Positions 26,018 through 34,155 are shown, numbered from the stretch's first letter. The stretch is 64,000 nt of DNA from Marinibacterium anthonyi (GCA_003217735.2 CP031585.1:3211501-3275500), one strand, 5' to 3'. Program-made: numbers and translations. Notes: generated by a model from the letters alone, not told the origin.

Positions 26018-27052
26018 TTAGGACAGCGCCGGGATGACCTCGTCGCAGAACAGCTTCAGCGAGCGTTTCTGCGCGTCATGCCCAAGGCCCATGGAGGCGT
26101 AGTAGATGAATTCATCGATCCCAAGCGCCTGGTAGCGCTTGAGTTTCGCGATGACCTGGTCGGGGGTGCCGAACATCAGGTTTTCTTCCAGCATGGCCGG
26201 ATCGTATTGGTCGCGGCCTTCGATGTCTTCCAGAGGCAGGGGTTTGGGGAAGCCGTTCACCACGTCGCCGGCATTGCGGAAGAGGTTTTCGAACTGGCCC
26301 AGCACGGTGCGGATGGCGGCGATGGCCTCGGCCCGGCCTGCGTCATTGTCGTAGACGCAGGCGTGGCGCATGAGCGCGAAGCGCGGGGCGAAGCCGTTGT
26401 CGGCCTTGGCGATGGCGTCGTCAAGCTGGCGCTTGTACAGCTCGGCCTCGGAGAAGGGGCGCGTGAGGGGCCAGCAGTTGACGTTGCACTTGTTGGCGAT
26501 GGCGTAGTCATAGGTGATGGGCGAACGGGCGGCGACCCAGACCGGGACTTCGGGCTGCACGGGCTTGGGGACGGACGTGGAGACCGGGAAGGTCCAGTAG
26601 TCGCCATCATGGGCGTAATCGCCGGCCCACAAGGCGCGCACGGCGGGCAGCATTTCCTGCATGTAGCGCCAGCCGTCGGATTGTTTCAGACCCGGGTGCA
26701 TGCGGTCGAATTCGCGCTGGTAGGCGCCCGACCCGATGCCGAATTCCAGGCGTCCGCCGGTCAGCAGGTCGACCATCGCGGCCTCGCCCGCAAGGCCGAT
26801 GGGGTGCCAGTAGGCGGCGGTGGCGACGGCGGTGCCCAGGCGGATCGTGCTGGTTTCTGCGCCCCACCAGGTCAGGATCTGGAAGGGATTGGGCGCGATG
26901 GTCATTTCCAGCGCGTGGTGTTCGGCCGCCCAGGCGATGTCGAACCCGCCGGCTTCGGCCATCTGGACCATTTCGATCGTGTGACGTGCCACGTCGGTCA
27001 TGTCGAGGCTGTCGTCCATCCTCTCCATGTTGATCGCCAGTTGAAACTTCAT
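26018..27052 (-). CDS. LLM-class flavin-dependent monooxygenase
   Basis: The 344-residue luciferase-like protein has a TIM-barrel core (MKFQLAINMERM..., DIAWAAEHHALEM, TIRLGTAVATAAYWHP, LLTGGRLEFGIGSGAYQREF). It belongs to the bacterial-luciferase superfamily that uses reduced flavin supplied by a separate reductase. A flavin-reductase domain is encoded on the other side of the divergent promoter (fusion gene at 29915). It is not RutA itself; the sequence is only distantly similar. Substrate unknown; position suggests oxidation or C-N cleavage of an amine in the CaiD/carnitine-dehydrogenase operon. Confidence 0.85.
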   Translation of the reverse strand: MKFQLAINMERMDDSLDMTDVARHTIEMVQMAEAGGFDIAWAAEHHALEMTIAPNPFQILTWWGAETSTIRLGTAVATAAYWHPIGLAGEAAMVDLLTGGRLEFGIGSGAYQREFDRMHPGLKQSDGWRYMQEMLPAVRALWAGDYAHDGDYWTFPVSTSVPKPVQPEVPVWVAARSPITYDYAIANKCNVNCWPLTRPFSEAELYKRQLDDAIAKADNGFAPRFALMRHACVYDNDAGRAEAIAAIRTVLGQFENLFRNAGDVVNGFPKPLPLEDIEGRDQYDPAMLEENLMFGTPDQVIAKLKRYQALGIDEFIYYASMGLGHDAQKRSLKLFCDEVIPALS

Positions 27053-27075
27053 GAAATGCTCCTTGGGGTCGCGCG

Positions 27076-28557
27076 TCAGCGCATCACGAACGGATTGGCC
27101 AGCGGCGCGTCCGAGGTGTTCATCCAGATGGTCTTGGGGCGGGTGTAGTCGTACATCGCCTGGAAGCCGCTTTCGCGGCCATAGCCCGATCCCTTGATGC
27201 CGCCGAATTCGGCGATGGGGGACACGACGCGGTAGGTGTTGACCCAGACGATGCCGGCCCGCACGGCGTTGGACACGCGCAGCGACCGGGCGCTGTCGCG
27301 GGTAAAGATGCCGGCGGCCAGCCCGTGCCTGGTGTCGTTGGCCAGCGCTATGACCTCGGCTTCGGTCTTGAAGCGCTGGACCGACAGGACGGGGCCGAAC
27401 AGTTCGGTGTCGACGATGCGCAGGTCCTGGCGGGGGCAGTCGATGATGGTGGGTTCATAAAACAACCCGCCGGCGTCGGGCTGCTTGCCGCCGGTCAGGA
27501 TGGTTGCGCCTTCGGCCTGGGCATGGGCGACTTCGGCCTGGATGTGGTCCAGCTGGCCCTGGGTGCACAGCGGGCCCATCTGGGTGTCGTCGGCCAGCGG
27601 GTCGCCGATGCGGATGGTGCGGGCCAGGTCGACCATGCGGGACAGGAAGGCGTCGGCGATATCCTCGTGCAGGTAGAGGCGCGATCCGGCGACACAGCTT
27701 TGGCCCGTGGCGCCGAAAATCCCGGCGATGGAGGCGTTGACGGCGCTTTCGATATTGGCGTCGTCGAAAACGATGAAGGGGGATTTGCCGCCAAGTTCCA
27801 AGGAGACCTCGGCGAAGTTGTTTTTCGAGTTTTCAAGCACATGGCGCGCCGCGCCGGGGCCGCCGGTGAAGGACACGCGGGCGACCAGCGGATGGCTGGT
27901 CAGCGCGCGGCCGCAGGGGTCGCCGTGGCCCGACACGATGTTGATGACGCCGGGGGGAAAGCCCGCTTCCTCGACCAGTTCGCCGAATTCCAGCATCGCG
28001 GCCGAGGCATGTTCGGAGGCTTTCAGCACCACGGTATTGCCCGCCGCCAAGGCCGGGCCGATCTTGACGGCGACCAGGAACAGCTGGCTGTTCCAGGGCA
28101 CGACGGCGGCGACCACGCCAAGGGGGTCGCGCTTGGTAAAGACGAAAAGGTCGGGCTTGTCGATGGGCAGGGTTTCACCGCTGATCTTGTCGGCGCAACC
28201 GGCGTAAAACCGGAAGTATTCGGCGATATAGGTCGCCTGCCAGCGGGTTTCCTTGAGCATCTTGCCGGTGTCGATGGATTCCGTGCGCCCCAGGGATTCC
28301 GATTTCCCGGCCAGCAGATCGCCCAGGCGGTACAGGCACTTGCCCCGCTGCGTGGGCGTCATGGTGGCCCAGGGGCCGGTGGTGAATGCGGTGTGGGCGG
28401 CGGTGACGGCGCGGTCGACGTCGGCTTCGGTCGCCTCGGGGATGCGGGCCCAGACCTGGCCGGTGGCGGGGTTGATGCTGTCGAAGGTGGCGCCGTCCGA
28501 GGCGTCGGCCCATGTGCCGTCGATCAGCATCCGGTAGCTTTGGATATCGGTCATCAT
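27076..28557 (-). CDS. NAD(P)-dependent aldehyde dehydrogenase
   Basis: The 493-residue enzyme has the catalytic Glu in SLELGGKSPFIV, the catalytic Cys in GATGQSCVAGSR, and the conserved EFGGIKGSGYGRE tail. Tandem ATG codons at 28557 and 28554 are both possible; AGGGG lies 5-8 nt before them. It is the first gene of the leftward operon that continues with the LLM monooxygenase, CaiD-like and carnitine-dehydrogenase-like genes. Likely substrates are small amino- or trimethylamino-aldehydes, by context only. Confidence 0.9.
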   Translation of the reverse strand: MMTDIQSYRMLIDGTWADASDGATFDSINPATGQVWARIPEATEADVDRAVTAAHTAFTTGPWATMTPTQRGKCLYRLGDLLAGKSESLGRTESIDTGKMLKETRWQATYIAEYFRFYAGCADKISGETLPIDKPDLFVFTKRDPLGVVAAVVPWNSQLFLVAVKIGPALAAGNTVVLKASEHASAAMLEFGELVEEAGFPPGVINIVSGHGDPCGRALTSHPLVARVSFTGGPGAARHVLENSKNNFAEVSLELGGKSPFIVFDDANIESAVNASIAGIFGATGQSCVAGSRLYLHEDIADAFLSRMVDLARTIRIGDPLADDTQMGPLCTQGQLDHIQAEVAHAQAEGATILTGGKQPDAGGLFYEPTIIDCPRQDLRIVDTELFGPVLSVQRFKTEAEVIALANDTRHGLAAGIFTRDSARSLRVSNAVRAGIVWVNTYRVVSPIAEFGGIKGSGYGRESGFQAMYDYTRPKTIWMNTSDAPLANPFVMR

Positions 28558-28626
28558 GGCATCCCCTGTCGTTGCGCCCGTGGTCCTGATTCCCATTGTT
28601 CCGGGTTTTGGCCGGGAAAACGCCGA

Positions 28627-28662
28627 TTATTCGTCATCTTGCGTCGAAAATTCCGTGATATT
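28627..28662. promoter_or_regulatory. Candidate AraC-type direct repeat in ALDH/RidA divergent promoter
   Basis: TTATTCGTCATC (28627-28638) is followed 22 bp later by the similar TTCCGTGATA (28651-28660), a two-helical-turn spacing that suits AraC-family proteins. The first copy closely matches elements in the BKACE/regulator gap, which suggests one regulator for both divergent promoters. Confidence 0.4.
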
Positions 28663-28709
28663 GTCAGCCAAGGTCGGCGAGGTTGGCAAAAAACCGGGAG
28701 AGCGCGGCA

Positions 28710-29120
28710 ATGACACATGACCCATCGAAGAAGCAGATCATCGGCGGACCGCTGGAAATCGGCGGGCGGGTCCTGTCGCTGTCGCGGGCGATCCGGGCGG
28801 GGGATTTCGTGTTCCTGACGGGCCAGGTGCCGATGCAGGACGGCGTTCCGATGACCACGGGCCGTGTCGAGGATCAGACCCATGCGATCCTGCGCGATAT
28901 CCGCGAGACGCTGGCCCAGGCGGGATGCACGCTGGACGATGTGGTCAAGGCGATGGTCTGGTTGCGCGATCGCGCGGATTTCCCCGGGTTCAACGCGGTT
29001 TACGGCGATTATTTCCCGCATCAGCCGCCGACAAGGTCCGCCGTCGTCAGCGACCTGCTGGTCGATGTCCGGGTCGAGGTCGAAGTGATTGCCTACAAAC
29101 CGCTGCCGAAAGGGAACTGA
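28710..29120 (+). CDS. RidA/YjgF/Rid-family protein
   Basis: The 136-residue protein has the Rid core IRAGDFVFLTGQVPMQDG, the substrate-binding Arg in PPTRSAV and the final VEVEVIAY. Rid proteins hydrolyse reactive enamine/imine intermediates; RutC is the family member in pyrimidine breakdown. GGGAG sits 9 nt ahead of the ATG at 28710, preferred over an upstream TTG. It opens the rightward operon with a hydrolase, a flavin-reductase fusion and DUF1185, and likely removes an unstable product of the monooxygenase. Confidence 0.87.
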   Translation: MTHDPSKKQIIGGPLEIGGRVLSLSRAIRAGDFVFLTGQVPMQDGVPMTTGRVEDQTHAILRDIRETLAQAGCTLDDVVKAMVWLRDRADFPGFNAVYGDYFPHQPPTRSAVVSDLLVDVRVEVEVIAYKPLPKGN

Positions 29121-29918
29121 ATGACCACCTGTCCCGATGGAACCGTCACCGAAACCCATGGCCCCGCCGATGCGCCGGCGGTCGTGCTGATCCACGGGCT
29201 GGGGCTGTGCCGCGAGGTCTGGCAATGGCAGGTGCCGGCGCTGGCGGATCGCTACCGCGTGGTGACCTATGACCTTTACGGGCATGGCGACAGCCCGGAC
29301 CCGCCAAAAGAGCCGTCGCTCAGCCTGTTTTCGCGGCAATTGACCGGCGTGCTGGATGCACTTGGGATTGAACGGGCCGCCATCGTCGGGTTCTCGCTGG
29401 GGGGGATGATCGCGCGGCGCGTGGCGCAGGATGCGCCGGAACGGGTCAGCGCGCTGGGGATTCTGCATTCACCGCATCGCCGGACAAAGGCCGCGCAGCA
29501 GGCGATCCTGGATCGGGTGGCGCAGGCGCGGCGGGAAGGATCGGGATCGACGGTCGAAGCGGCGCTGGAGCGGTGGTTCACGGGCCCCTGCCGCGCGGCG
29601 AACCCGCAGATGATGGACCTGGTGCGGCGTTGGGTTCTGGCCAATGACATCGCGGTCTATCACCGCAATTACCTGGTGCTGGCGGAGGGGATCGACGAGA
29701 TCGTCGCGCCCGACCCGGCGATCACCGCGCCGACGCTGGTGGTCACCGGCGACGAGGATTTCGGCAACGGGCCCGAGATGACCCGCGCCATCGCCGCCGA
29801 GATCGCGGGGGCGGAGGTGGTGATCCTGAAGGGGCTGCGCCACATGGCGCTGGCCGAGGATCCGGGCGCGATGAACCGGCCCTTGCGGGCCTTCCTGGAC
29901 AGGGTGATCGGCGGATGA
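29121..29918 (+). CDS. Alpha/beta-fold hydrolase
   Basis: The 265-residue hydrolase has the oxyanion motif LIHGLGL, the nucleophile elbow GFSLGG (Ser near residue 92), an acid in VTGDEDFGN and His in GLRHMAL. The arrangement resembles PcaD, MhpC and RutD. It directly follows ridA with no spacer and its stop overlaps the next gene by ATGA. It may hydrolyse an amide, enol-lactone or thioester made by the LLM/flavin-reductase pair; a betainyl-CoA thioesterase role is another option because no CdhB homologue is seen. Confidence 0.85.
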   Translation: MTTCPDGTVTETHGPADAPAVVLIHGLGLCREVWQWQVPALADRYRVVTYDLYGHGDSPDPPKEPSLSLFSRQLTGVLDALGIERAAIVGFSLGGMIARRVAQDAPERVSALGILHSPHRRTKAAQQAILDRVAQARREGSGSTVEAALERWFTGPCRAANPQMMDLVRRWVLANDIAVYHRNYLVLAEGIDEIVAPDPAITAPTLVVTGDEDFGNGPEMTRAIAAEIAGAEVVILKGLRHMALAEDPGAMNRPLRAFLDRVIGG

Positions 29919-31501
29919 CGGGCGGGATCCTTTCCGGGGTGCGGGTGCTGGACCTGACCGACAGGCTGTCGGGGCCCTATTGCACGATGATGCTGGCCGA
30001 TCACGGCGCGGACGTCATCCGGGTGGACACCACCAGCGAGACGCCGCGCCCGGCCAGCCTGAACCGCAACAAGAAGAGCGTCCTGCTGGCGCTGGACACG
30101 CCCGAGGGCAAGGACGCGTTGCTTGGCCTGGCCGCCACCGCCCACGTGGTGGTCGAGAGCCTTGCGCCCGGAGAGATGGCGCGGCTGGGCCTGGAATACG
30201 AGGTGCTGGCACAGGTGAACCCGGCGCTTGTCTACGGGGCCATTCCCCCGCGCGTGGGACCGGCCGAAGATCCCGGGGACGACAGGCACGCGGGCATGAT
30301 GATGGCCTTTGGCCTGATCGCCGCGCTGCGCCAGTCCGAAGCCACGGGAAAGGGACAGGTTGTCGACCTGGCCGGCGACACGTTGCAGGCCAGCGACGCG
30401 ACCACCGGACCGGAGGGTGAGCGATGGGACATCCCGGCCCCCCTGCGGTTCTCGCAGAACCCTGCGCCCGAGATCCAGGGCCCGCCACGGATCGGGGCCG
30501 ATACCGATACCTACCTGTCGGAAATGCCGCCGATGCCGATGTCGGAGGCCGACAAGCGCGCGTTGCGCGATGCCTTCGGCGCCTTTGCCACCGGCGTGAC
30601 GGTGGTGACGACGCTGCAACCCGACGGCACGCCCCGGGGGTTCACGGCGAATTCCTTCACCTCGGTGTCCCTGGATCCGCCCATGGTGCTGGTCTGCGTG
30701 GCGAAATCCGCCCTAAGCTGCGCGATCTTCGTCGAGGCGCCGCATTTCGCCGTCAACGTCCTGGCCGAGGAACAGACGCAGGTGTCGGGCATCTTTGCGT
30801 CGCGCGATCCCGACAAGTTCGACCGGGTCGGGTGGGACAGCGGGGCGGCGGGGATGCCGGTGTTGAAGGACACGCTGGCCAGCATCGTCTGCGCCCGCGA
30901 CAGGGCCGTGGATGCGGGTGATCACGTGATCCTTCTGGGCCGCGTCATCGACCACACCACCGGCACCAGCGCGCGCCCGCTGGGGTTCTTCAAGGGCTCG
31001 TATTTCTCGGTCGGGGTCGAAGACGACCTGGTGAACGCCGCGACCCGGGCCGGCGCGGTCGAGATCGGCGCGCTGCTGGTGCGCGGGCGGCAATTGCTGA
31101 TGAAGCTGGAACCGGACGGCAAGCTGGGCCTGCCCAAGGCACCGGGCAAGCGGCCCGGCCTGCCGGCGCTGAACGGCGAGTTGGAACAACTGGGGATGCG
31201 CCCGAAGCTGGATTTCCTGTACGCGATCTACCGCGACAGCGTGACGGGCCATCACGGCATCTTCTACCATGGCACGGTGGCGGGGCTGACGCCGCCGGGC
31301 TACCGGTTCATCGGCCTGATCGACATCCCCCTGGCCAAGGTCGCAAACCCGGCCGAACGCAGCATGCTGTCGCGGTTCATCGACGAATTCCAGCATGGCA
31401 ATTTCGGCATCTACCAGGGCGACGAAACCCGCGGGCTGGTGCAGCGGGTGACCGACCGCGCGCCGTCCAAAACCGCATCCAAGCCCCCCATCCAGACATG
31501 A
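29915..31501 (+). CDS. Fusion: shortened CaiB-type CoA-transferase fragment + flavin reductase + degenerate Nudix-like domain
   Basis: The 528-residue protein has three parts. Residues 1-200 match both ends of a family III (CaiB/BaiF) CoA-transferase (GVRVLDLTDRLSGPYCTMMLADHG, then LRFSQNPAPEI...GADTDTYL) but lack roughly 200 residues of the middle; a possible active-site Asp survives near 155. Residues 213-365 form a flavin-reductase domain (FGAFATGVTVVTTLQPDGTPRG, TANSFTSVSLDPPMVLVCV). Residues 375-515 look like a Nudix fold (GALLVRGRQLLMKLEPDGKLGLP) whose box reads GELEQLGM and lacks key acids. The reductase could feed reduced flavin to the LLM monooxygenase. Internal Met codons near 204-209 may mark the ancestral reductase start. 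The fusion is in frame, without stop codons. Confidence 0.78.
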   Translation: MTGGILSGVRVLDLTDRLSGPYCTMMLADHGADVIRVDTTSETPRPASLNRNKKSVLLALDTPEGKDALLGLAATAHVVVESLAPGEMARLGLEYEVLAQVNPALVYGAIPPRVGPAEDPGDDRHAGMMMAFGLIAALRQSEATGKGQVVDLAGDTLQASDATTGPEGERWDIPAPLRFSQNPAPEIQGPPRIGADTDTYLSEMPPMPMSEADKRALRDAFGAFATGVTVVTTLQPDGTPRGFTANSFTSVSLDPPMVLVCVAKSALSCAIFVEAPHFAVNVLAEEQTQVSGIFASRDPDKFDRVGWDSGAAGMPVLKDTLASIVCARDRAVDAGDHVILLGRVIDHTTGTSARPLGFFKGSYFSVGVEDDLVNAATRAGAVEIGALLVRGRQLLMKLEPDGKLGLPKAPGKRPGLPALNGELEQLGMRPKLDFLYAIYRDSVTGHHGIFYHGTVAGLTPPGYRFIGLIDIPLAKVANPAERSMLSRFIDEFQHGNFGIYQGDETRGLVQRVTDRAPSKTASKPPIQT

Positions 31502-31519
31502 CAGAAGAAAGACAGCGAC

Positions 31520-32125
31520 ATGTTTCCTGAACTCCGCAAGATCGTGACCTTTGACGAGGACATCCACCGCGAAGGCTATCGCGCCGCCGATCCGGTGCTG
31601 CGCATGATCGGCGTGGCCGCCGTGCTGCGCAACCCATGGGCCGGCAACGAATATATCGAAGACCTGGGCCCCGAGATCCGCCGCCTGGCGCCGCCATTGG
31701 GGCAGATGCTGAGCGACCGGCTGATCGCGCTGGCCGGGTCGGGCGACGCGATCGAGGCCTATGGCAAGGCCTGCGTGGCGGGCACCGATTGCGAGCTGGA
31801 ACATGCCAGCGCGTTGATCCACACGCTGCAGTTCGGCAATTTCTACCGCGAGGCGGTGGGCGCGAAAAGCTACCTGGGCTTCACCAACACGCGCGGCCCG
31901 GCCAATACGCAGATCCAGATCCCGCTGATGGACAAGCACGATACCGGGCGGCGGTCGCATTACCTGACGGTGCAGTTTTCGATCTACGACGCACCGGCGG
32001 CGGACGAGGTCGTGGTGGCATTGGGGGCCGCGACCGGAGGGCGGCCGCATCACCGGATCGGCGATCGCTATTCCGACCTGAAGGCCCTGGGCCGCGACGT
32101 CGAAAACCCCGCCGGCGTCAGCTGA
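31520..32125 (+). CDS. DUF1185 'amino acid synthesis' family protein
   Basis: The 201-residue cytoplasmic protein matches the DUF1185/AA_synth family (FDEDIHREGYRAADPVLRMIGVAAVLRNPWAG, the KACVAGTDCELEHASALIH segment, and GRRSHYLTVQFSIYDAP). The biochemical role of the family is not established; members often sit beside flavin monooxygenases and reductases. It is the last gene of the ridA operon, 18 nt after the fusion gene, and is followed by a rho-independent terminator. Its repeated presence in such clusters suggests an isomerase or hydrolase step (inference). Confidence 0.82.
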   Translation: MFPELRKIVTFDEDIHREGYRAADPVLRMIGVAAVLRNPWAGNEYIEDLGPEIRRLAPPLGQMLSDRLIALAGSGDAIEAYGKACVAGTDCELEHASALIHTLQFGNFYREAVGAKSYLGFTNTRGPANTQIQIPLMDKHDTGRRSHYLTVQFSIYDAPAADEVVVALGAATGGRPHHRIGDRYSDLKALGRDVENPAGVS

Positions 32126-32131
32126 ACCCGC

Positions 32132-32170
32132 GCACCGGGCCCGCCTGTGGCGCGGCCCGGTGCACCTTTT
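32132..32170 (+). terminator. Rho-independent terminator after DUF1185 gene
   Basis: GCACCGGGCC (32132-32141) pairs perfectly with GGCCCGGTGC (32154-32163) and is followed by ACCTTTT. It lies 6 nt after the DUF1185 stop and separates the ridA operon from the second Dpp operon. Confidence 0.75.
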
Positions 32171-32492
32171 CCGGCCGCCCCGCCGCCGGAACACGGCCCC
32201 GTCCGGGCCATGGCAGGACACGCGGCGGCGCGCACCCGGCAGCGCCAAAGTGGCCGCCTCATCGCCGCATCCATGTGAAATTCGATTAATCCGTAAGCAA
32301 ACAACATGCCATGCGGCGCGTATCTGTGCGCCCGCGGCCAAGCGTTGCCCTGTGACACGTATCGACTGGCAAGCCGTTTCGCAGCCTTGCCAGTCTGCAG
32401 CGCGCCGGCATGCCCGCGGTTGCGCCCCCCAGGCGGAGCCCATCACTCAGGGACATAGCCGGACCAGAAGAACATGGGACAACACGGAGAGA
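32171..32492. other. Leader/promoter region of the second Dpp operon
   Basis: This gap of about 320 bp holds no gene. An AT-richer stretch at 32275-32312 (GATTAATCCGTAAGCAAAC) could be promoter sequence, and a 10-bp inverted repeat lies at 32364-32395. No regulator gene for this operon is adjacent. Confidence 0.5.
32364..32395. promoter_or_regulatory. 10-bp inverted repeat in Dpp leader (operator or 5' UTR hairpin)
   Basis: GACTGGCAAG (32364-32373) and CTTGCCAGTC (32386-32395) are perfect inverses with centres 22 bp apart, about 100 nt before the binding-protein start. No T-run follows, so a dimeric repressor operator or an mRNA leader structure is more likely than a terminator. Confidence 0.5.
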
Positions 32493-34097
32493 ATGATGTC
32501 GAAACTGGGTAAGGGCGCGGCGATCCTCGCGACGGCGGTCGCGATCGCCTGCGGCTCGCTTGCACAGGCGCAGGGCACCCTGCGCGTGGGCATGACGGCG
32601 GCCGATATTCCGCTGACCACCGGCCAGACCGACCAGGGCGGCGAAGGCATGCGGTTCATGGGCTACACCGTCTATGATTCCCTGATCGAATGGGACCTGA
32701 CGAGCGCCGACAAGGCATCGACGCTGGTCCCGGGCCTGGCGACCGAATGGTCGGTGGCCGACGATCAGCTGACCTGGACGTTCAAGCTGCGCGACGGTGT
32801 GAAATTCCACGACGGGTCGGACTTTACCGCCGAAGACGTGGTGTGGAACATCGACAAGCTGCTGGACGACACATCCGAACAATACGACCCGCGCCAGTCG
32901 GCGCAGGGCAAGTCGCGCATCCCCGCCGTGGCGTCCTACAAGGTGATCGACCCGCTGACGGTGGAAATCACCACCAAGGAACCCGACGCCACCCTGCCCT
33001 ACCAGATGACCTGGGTGCTGATGTCGTCGCGCGCCAACTGGGAAGCGATGGACAAGGATTGGGAAAAGGTCGCGGGTTCGCCGTCCGGCACCGGCCCCTG
33101 GAAGCTGGAAACCTTCGTGCCGCGCGAGCGCGCCGAACTGGTGCCCAACAAGGAATACTGGGATGACACCCGCATTCCGAAGCTGGACAAGATGGTGCTG
33201 ATCCCGCTGCCCGAACCCAACGCCCGGTCCGCCGCGCTGCTGTCCGGCCAGGTCGACTGGATCGAGGCGCCCGCGCCCGACACCATCCCTGCGATGCAGG
33301 CCAACGGCTTCGTCATCTCGTCCAACGCCTATCCGCACAACTGGACATGGCACCTGTCGCGCCTGGAAGGATCGCCCTGGAACGACATCCGTGTGCGCAA
33401 GGCCGCCAACCTGGCCATCGACCGCGAAGGCATGGCGCCGCTGCTGGGTGGGCTGATGATCCCGGCCAAGGGCTTTCTGCCGCCGTCGTCGAACTGGTTC
33501 GGCAACCCGACCTTCGACGTGACCTACGACCTGGACGCCGCCAAGGAGCTGATGACCGAAGCCGGTTACGGCCCCGACAACCACCTGCAGGTCAAGGCGC
33601 TGATTTCGCCGTCGGGGTCGGGCCAGATGCTGCCCCTGCCGATGAACGAATACATCCAGCAAAGCCTGGCCGAGATCTGGATCGACGTCGACTTCATGGT
33701 CGTCGAGTGGAACCAGATGATCAACCTGTGGCGTGCCGGCGCGGCTGATCCCGCGGTCGAAGGCGCCCAGTCGATCAACTTTACCTACTTCATCCAGGAT
33801 CCGTTCACCGGCCTGATCCGTCACCTGGACTGCAACCTGATCGCGCCCAACGGCACCAACTGGGGCCATTACTGCGATCCGGAAATGCAGGACCTGTTCG
33901 AACAGATCAAGACCACCTTCGATCCCGAAGAACAGACCAAGGTGCTGCAGAAGACGCACGAGAAGTTCGTCAACGACGCGCTGTTCCTGTTCGTCACGCA
34001 TGACGTGGCGCCGCGGGCGATGAAGCCGTCGGTGAAGGGCTTTGTGCAGGCACAGAACTGGTACCAGAACTTCTCTGGCATCACGATCGAAGACTAA
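32493..34097 (+). CDS. ABC transporter substrate-binding protein, family 5 (second Dpp system)
   Basis: The 534-residue periplasmic protein has a Sec signal peptide (KLGKGAAILATAVAIACGSLAQAQ) and SBP_bac_5 motifs: ATEWSVADDQLTWTFKLRDG, VKFHDGSDFTAEDVVWNIDK and VAGSPSGTGPWKLETF. Two adjacent ATGs at 32493 and 32496 follow GGAGAGA; the second has better spacing. The frame is open further upstream but that part lacks signal-peptide character. It leads a B-C-F-D importer operon that ends in a hydroxyacid dehydrogenase gene. The ligand is unknown; a peptide, opine or ester-type acid is possible. Confidence 0.92.
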   Translation: MMSKLGKGAAILATAVAIACGSLAQAQGTLRVGMTAADIPLTTGQTDQGGEGMRFMGYTVYDSLIEWDLTSADKASTLVPGLATEWSVADDQLTWTFKLRDGVKFHDGSDFTAEDVVWNIDKLLDDTSEQYDPRQSAQGKSRIPAVASYKVIDPLTVEITTKEPDATLPYQMTWVLMSSRANWEAMDKDWEKVAGSPSGTGPWKLETFVPRERAELVPNKEYWDDTRIPKLDKMVLIPLPEPNARSAALLSGQVDWIEAPAPDTIPAMQANGFVISSNAYPHNWTWHLSRLEGSPWNDIRVRKAANLAIDREGMAPLLGGLMIPAKGFLPPSSNWFGNPTFDVTYDLDAAKELMTEAGYGPDNHLQVKALISPSGSGQMLPLPMNEYIQQSLAEIWIDVDFMVVEWNQMINLWRAGAADPAVEGAQSINFTYFIQDPFTGLIRHLDCNLIAPNGTNWGHYCDPEMQDLFEQIKTTFDPEEQTKVLQKTHEKFVNDALFLFVTHDVAPRAMKPSVKGFVQAQNWYQNFSGITIED

Positions 34098-34104
34098 GAC
34101 CAAC

Positions 34105-34130
34105 GGCCCCGCCGCACGCGCGGCGGGGCC
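34105..34130 (+). promoter_or_regulatory. Intercistronic GC hairpin after second family 5 binding protein
   Basis: GGCCCCGCCGC and GCGGCGGGGCC form a perfect 11-bp stem with a 4-nt loop (ACGC), starting 8 nt after the stop codon and 25 nt before the permease start. No T-run follows. The position suggests differential expression of the binding protein over the membrane components. Confidence 0.8.
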
Positions 34131-34155
34131 CCTGCAAAGCAAGGCGTACCTCCCC

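Noticed and set aside
26018-29918. A true Rut uracil-degradation operon
   Set aside because: The LLM protein is only distantly similar to RutA, no RutB/RutE/RutG genes are present, and CaiD-like and carnitine-dehydrogenase-like genes are interleaved.
34105-34130. Rho-independent terminator between binding protein and permease
   Set aside because: The stem is strong but no T-run follows and the permease gene has no other promoter in the 58-bp gap; an mRNA-stability hairpin fits better.
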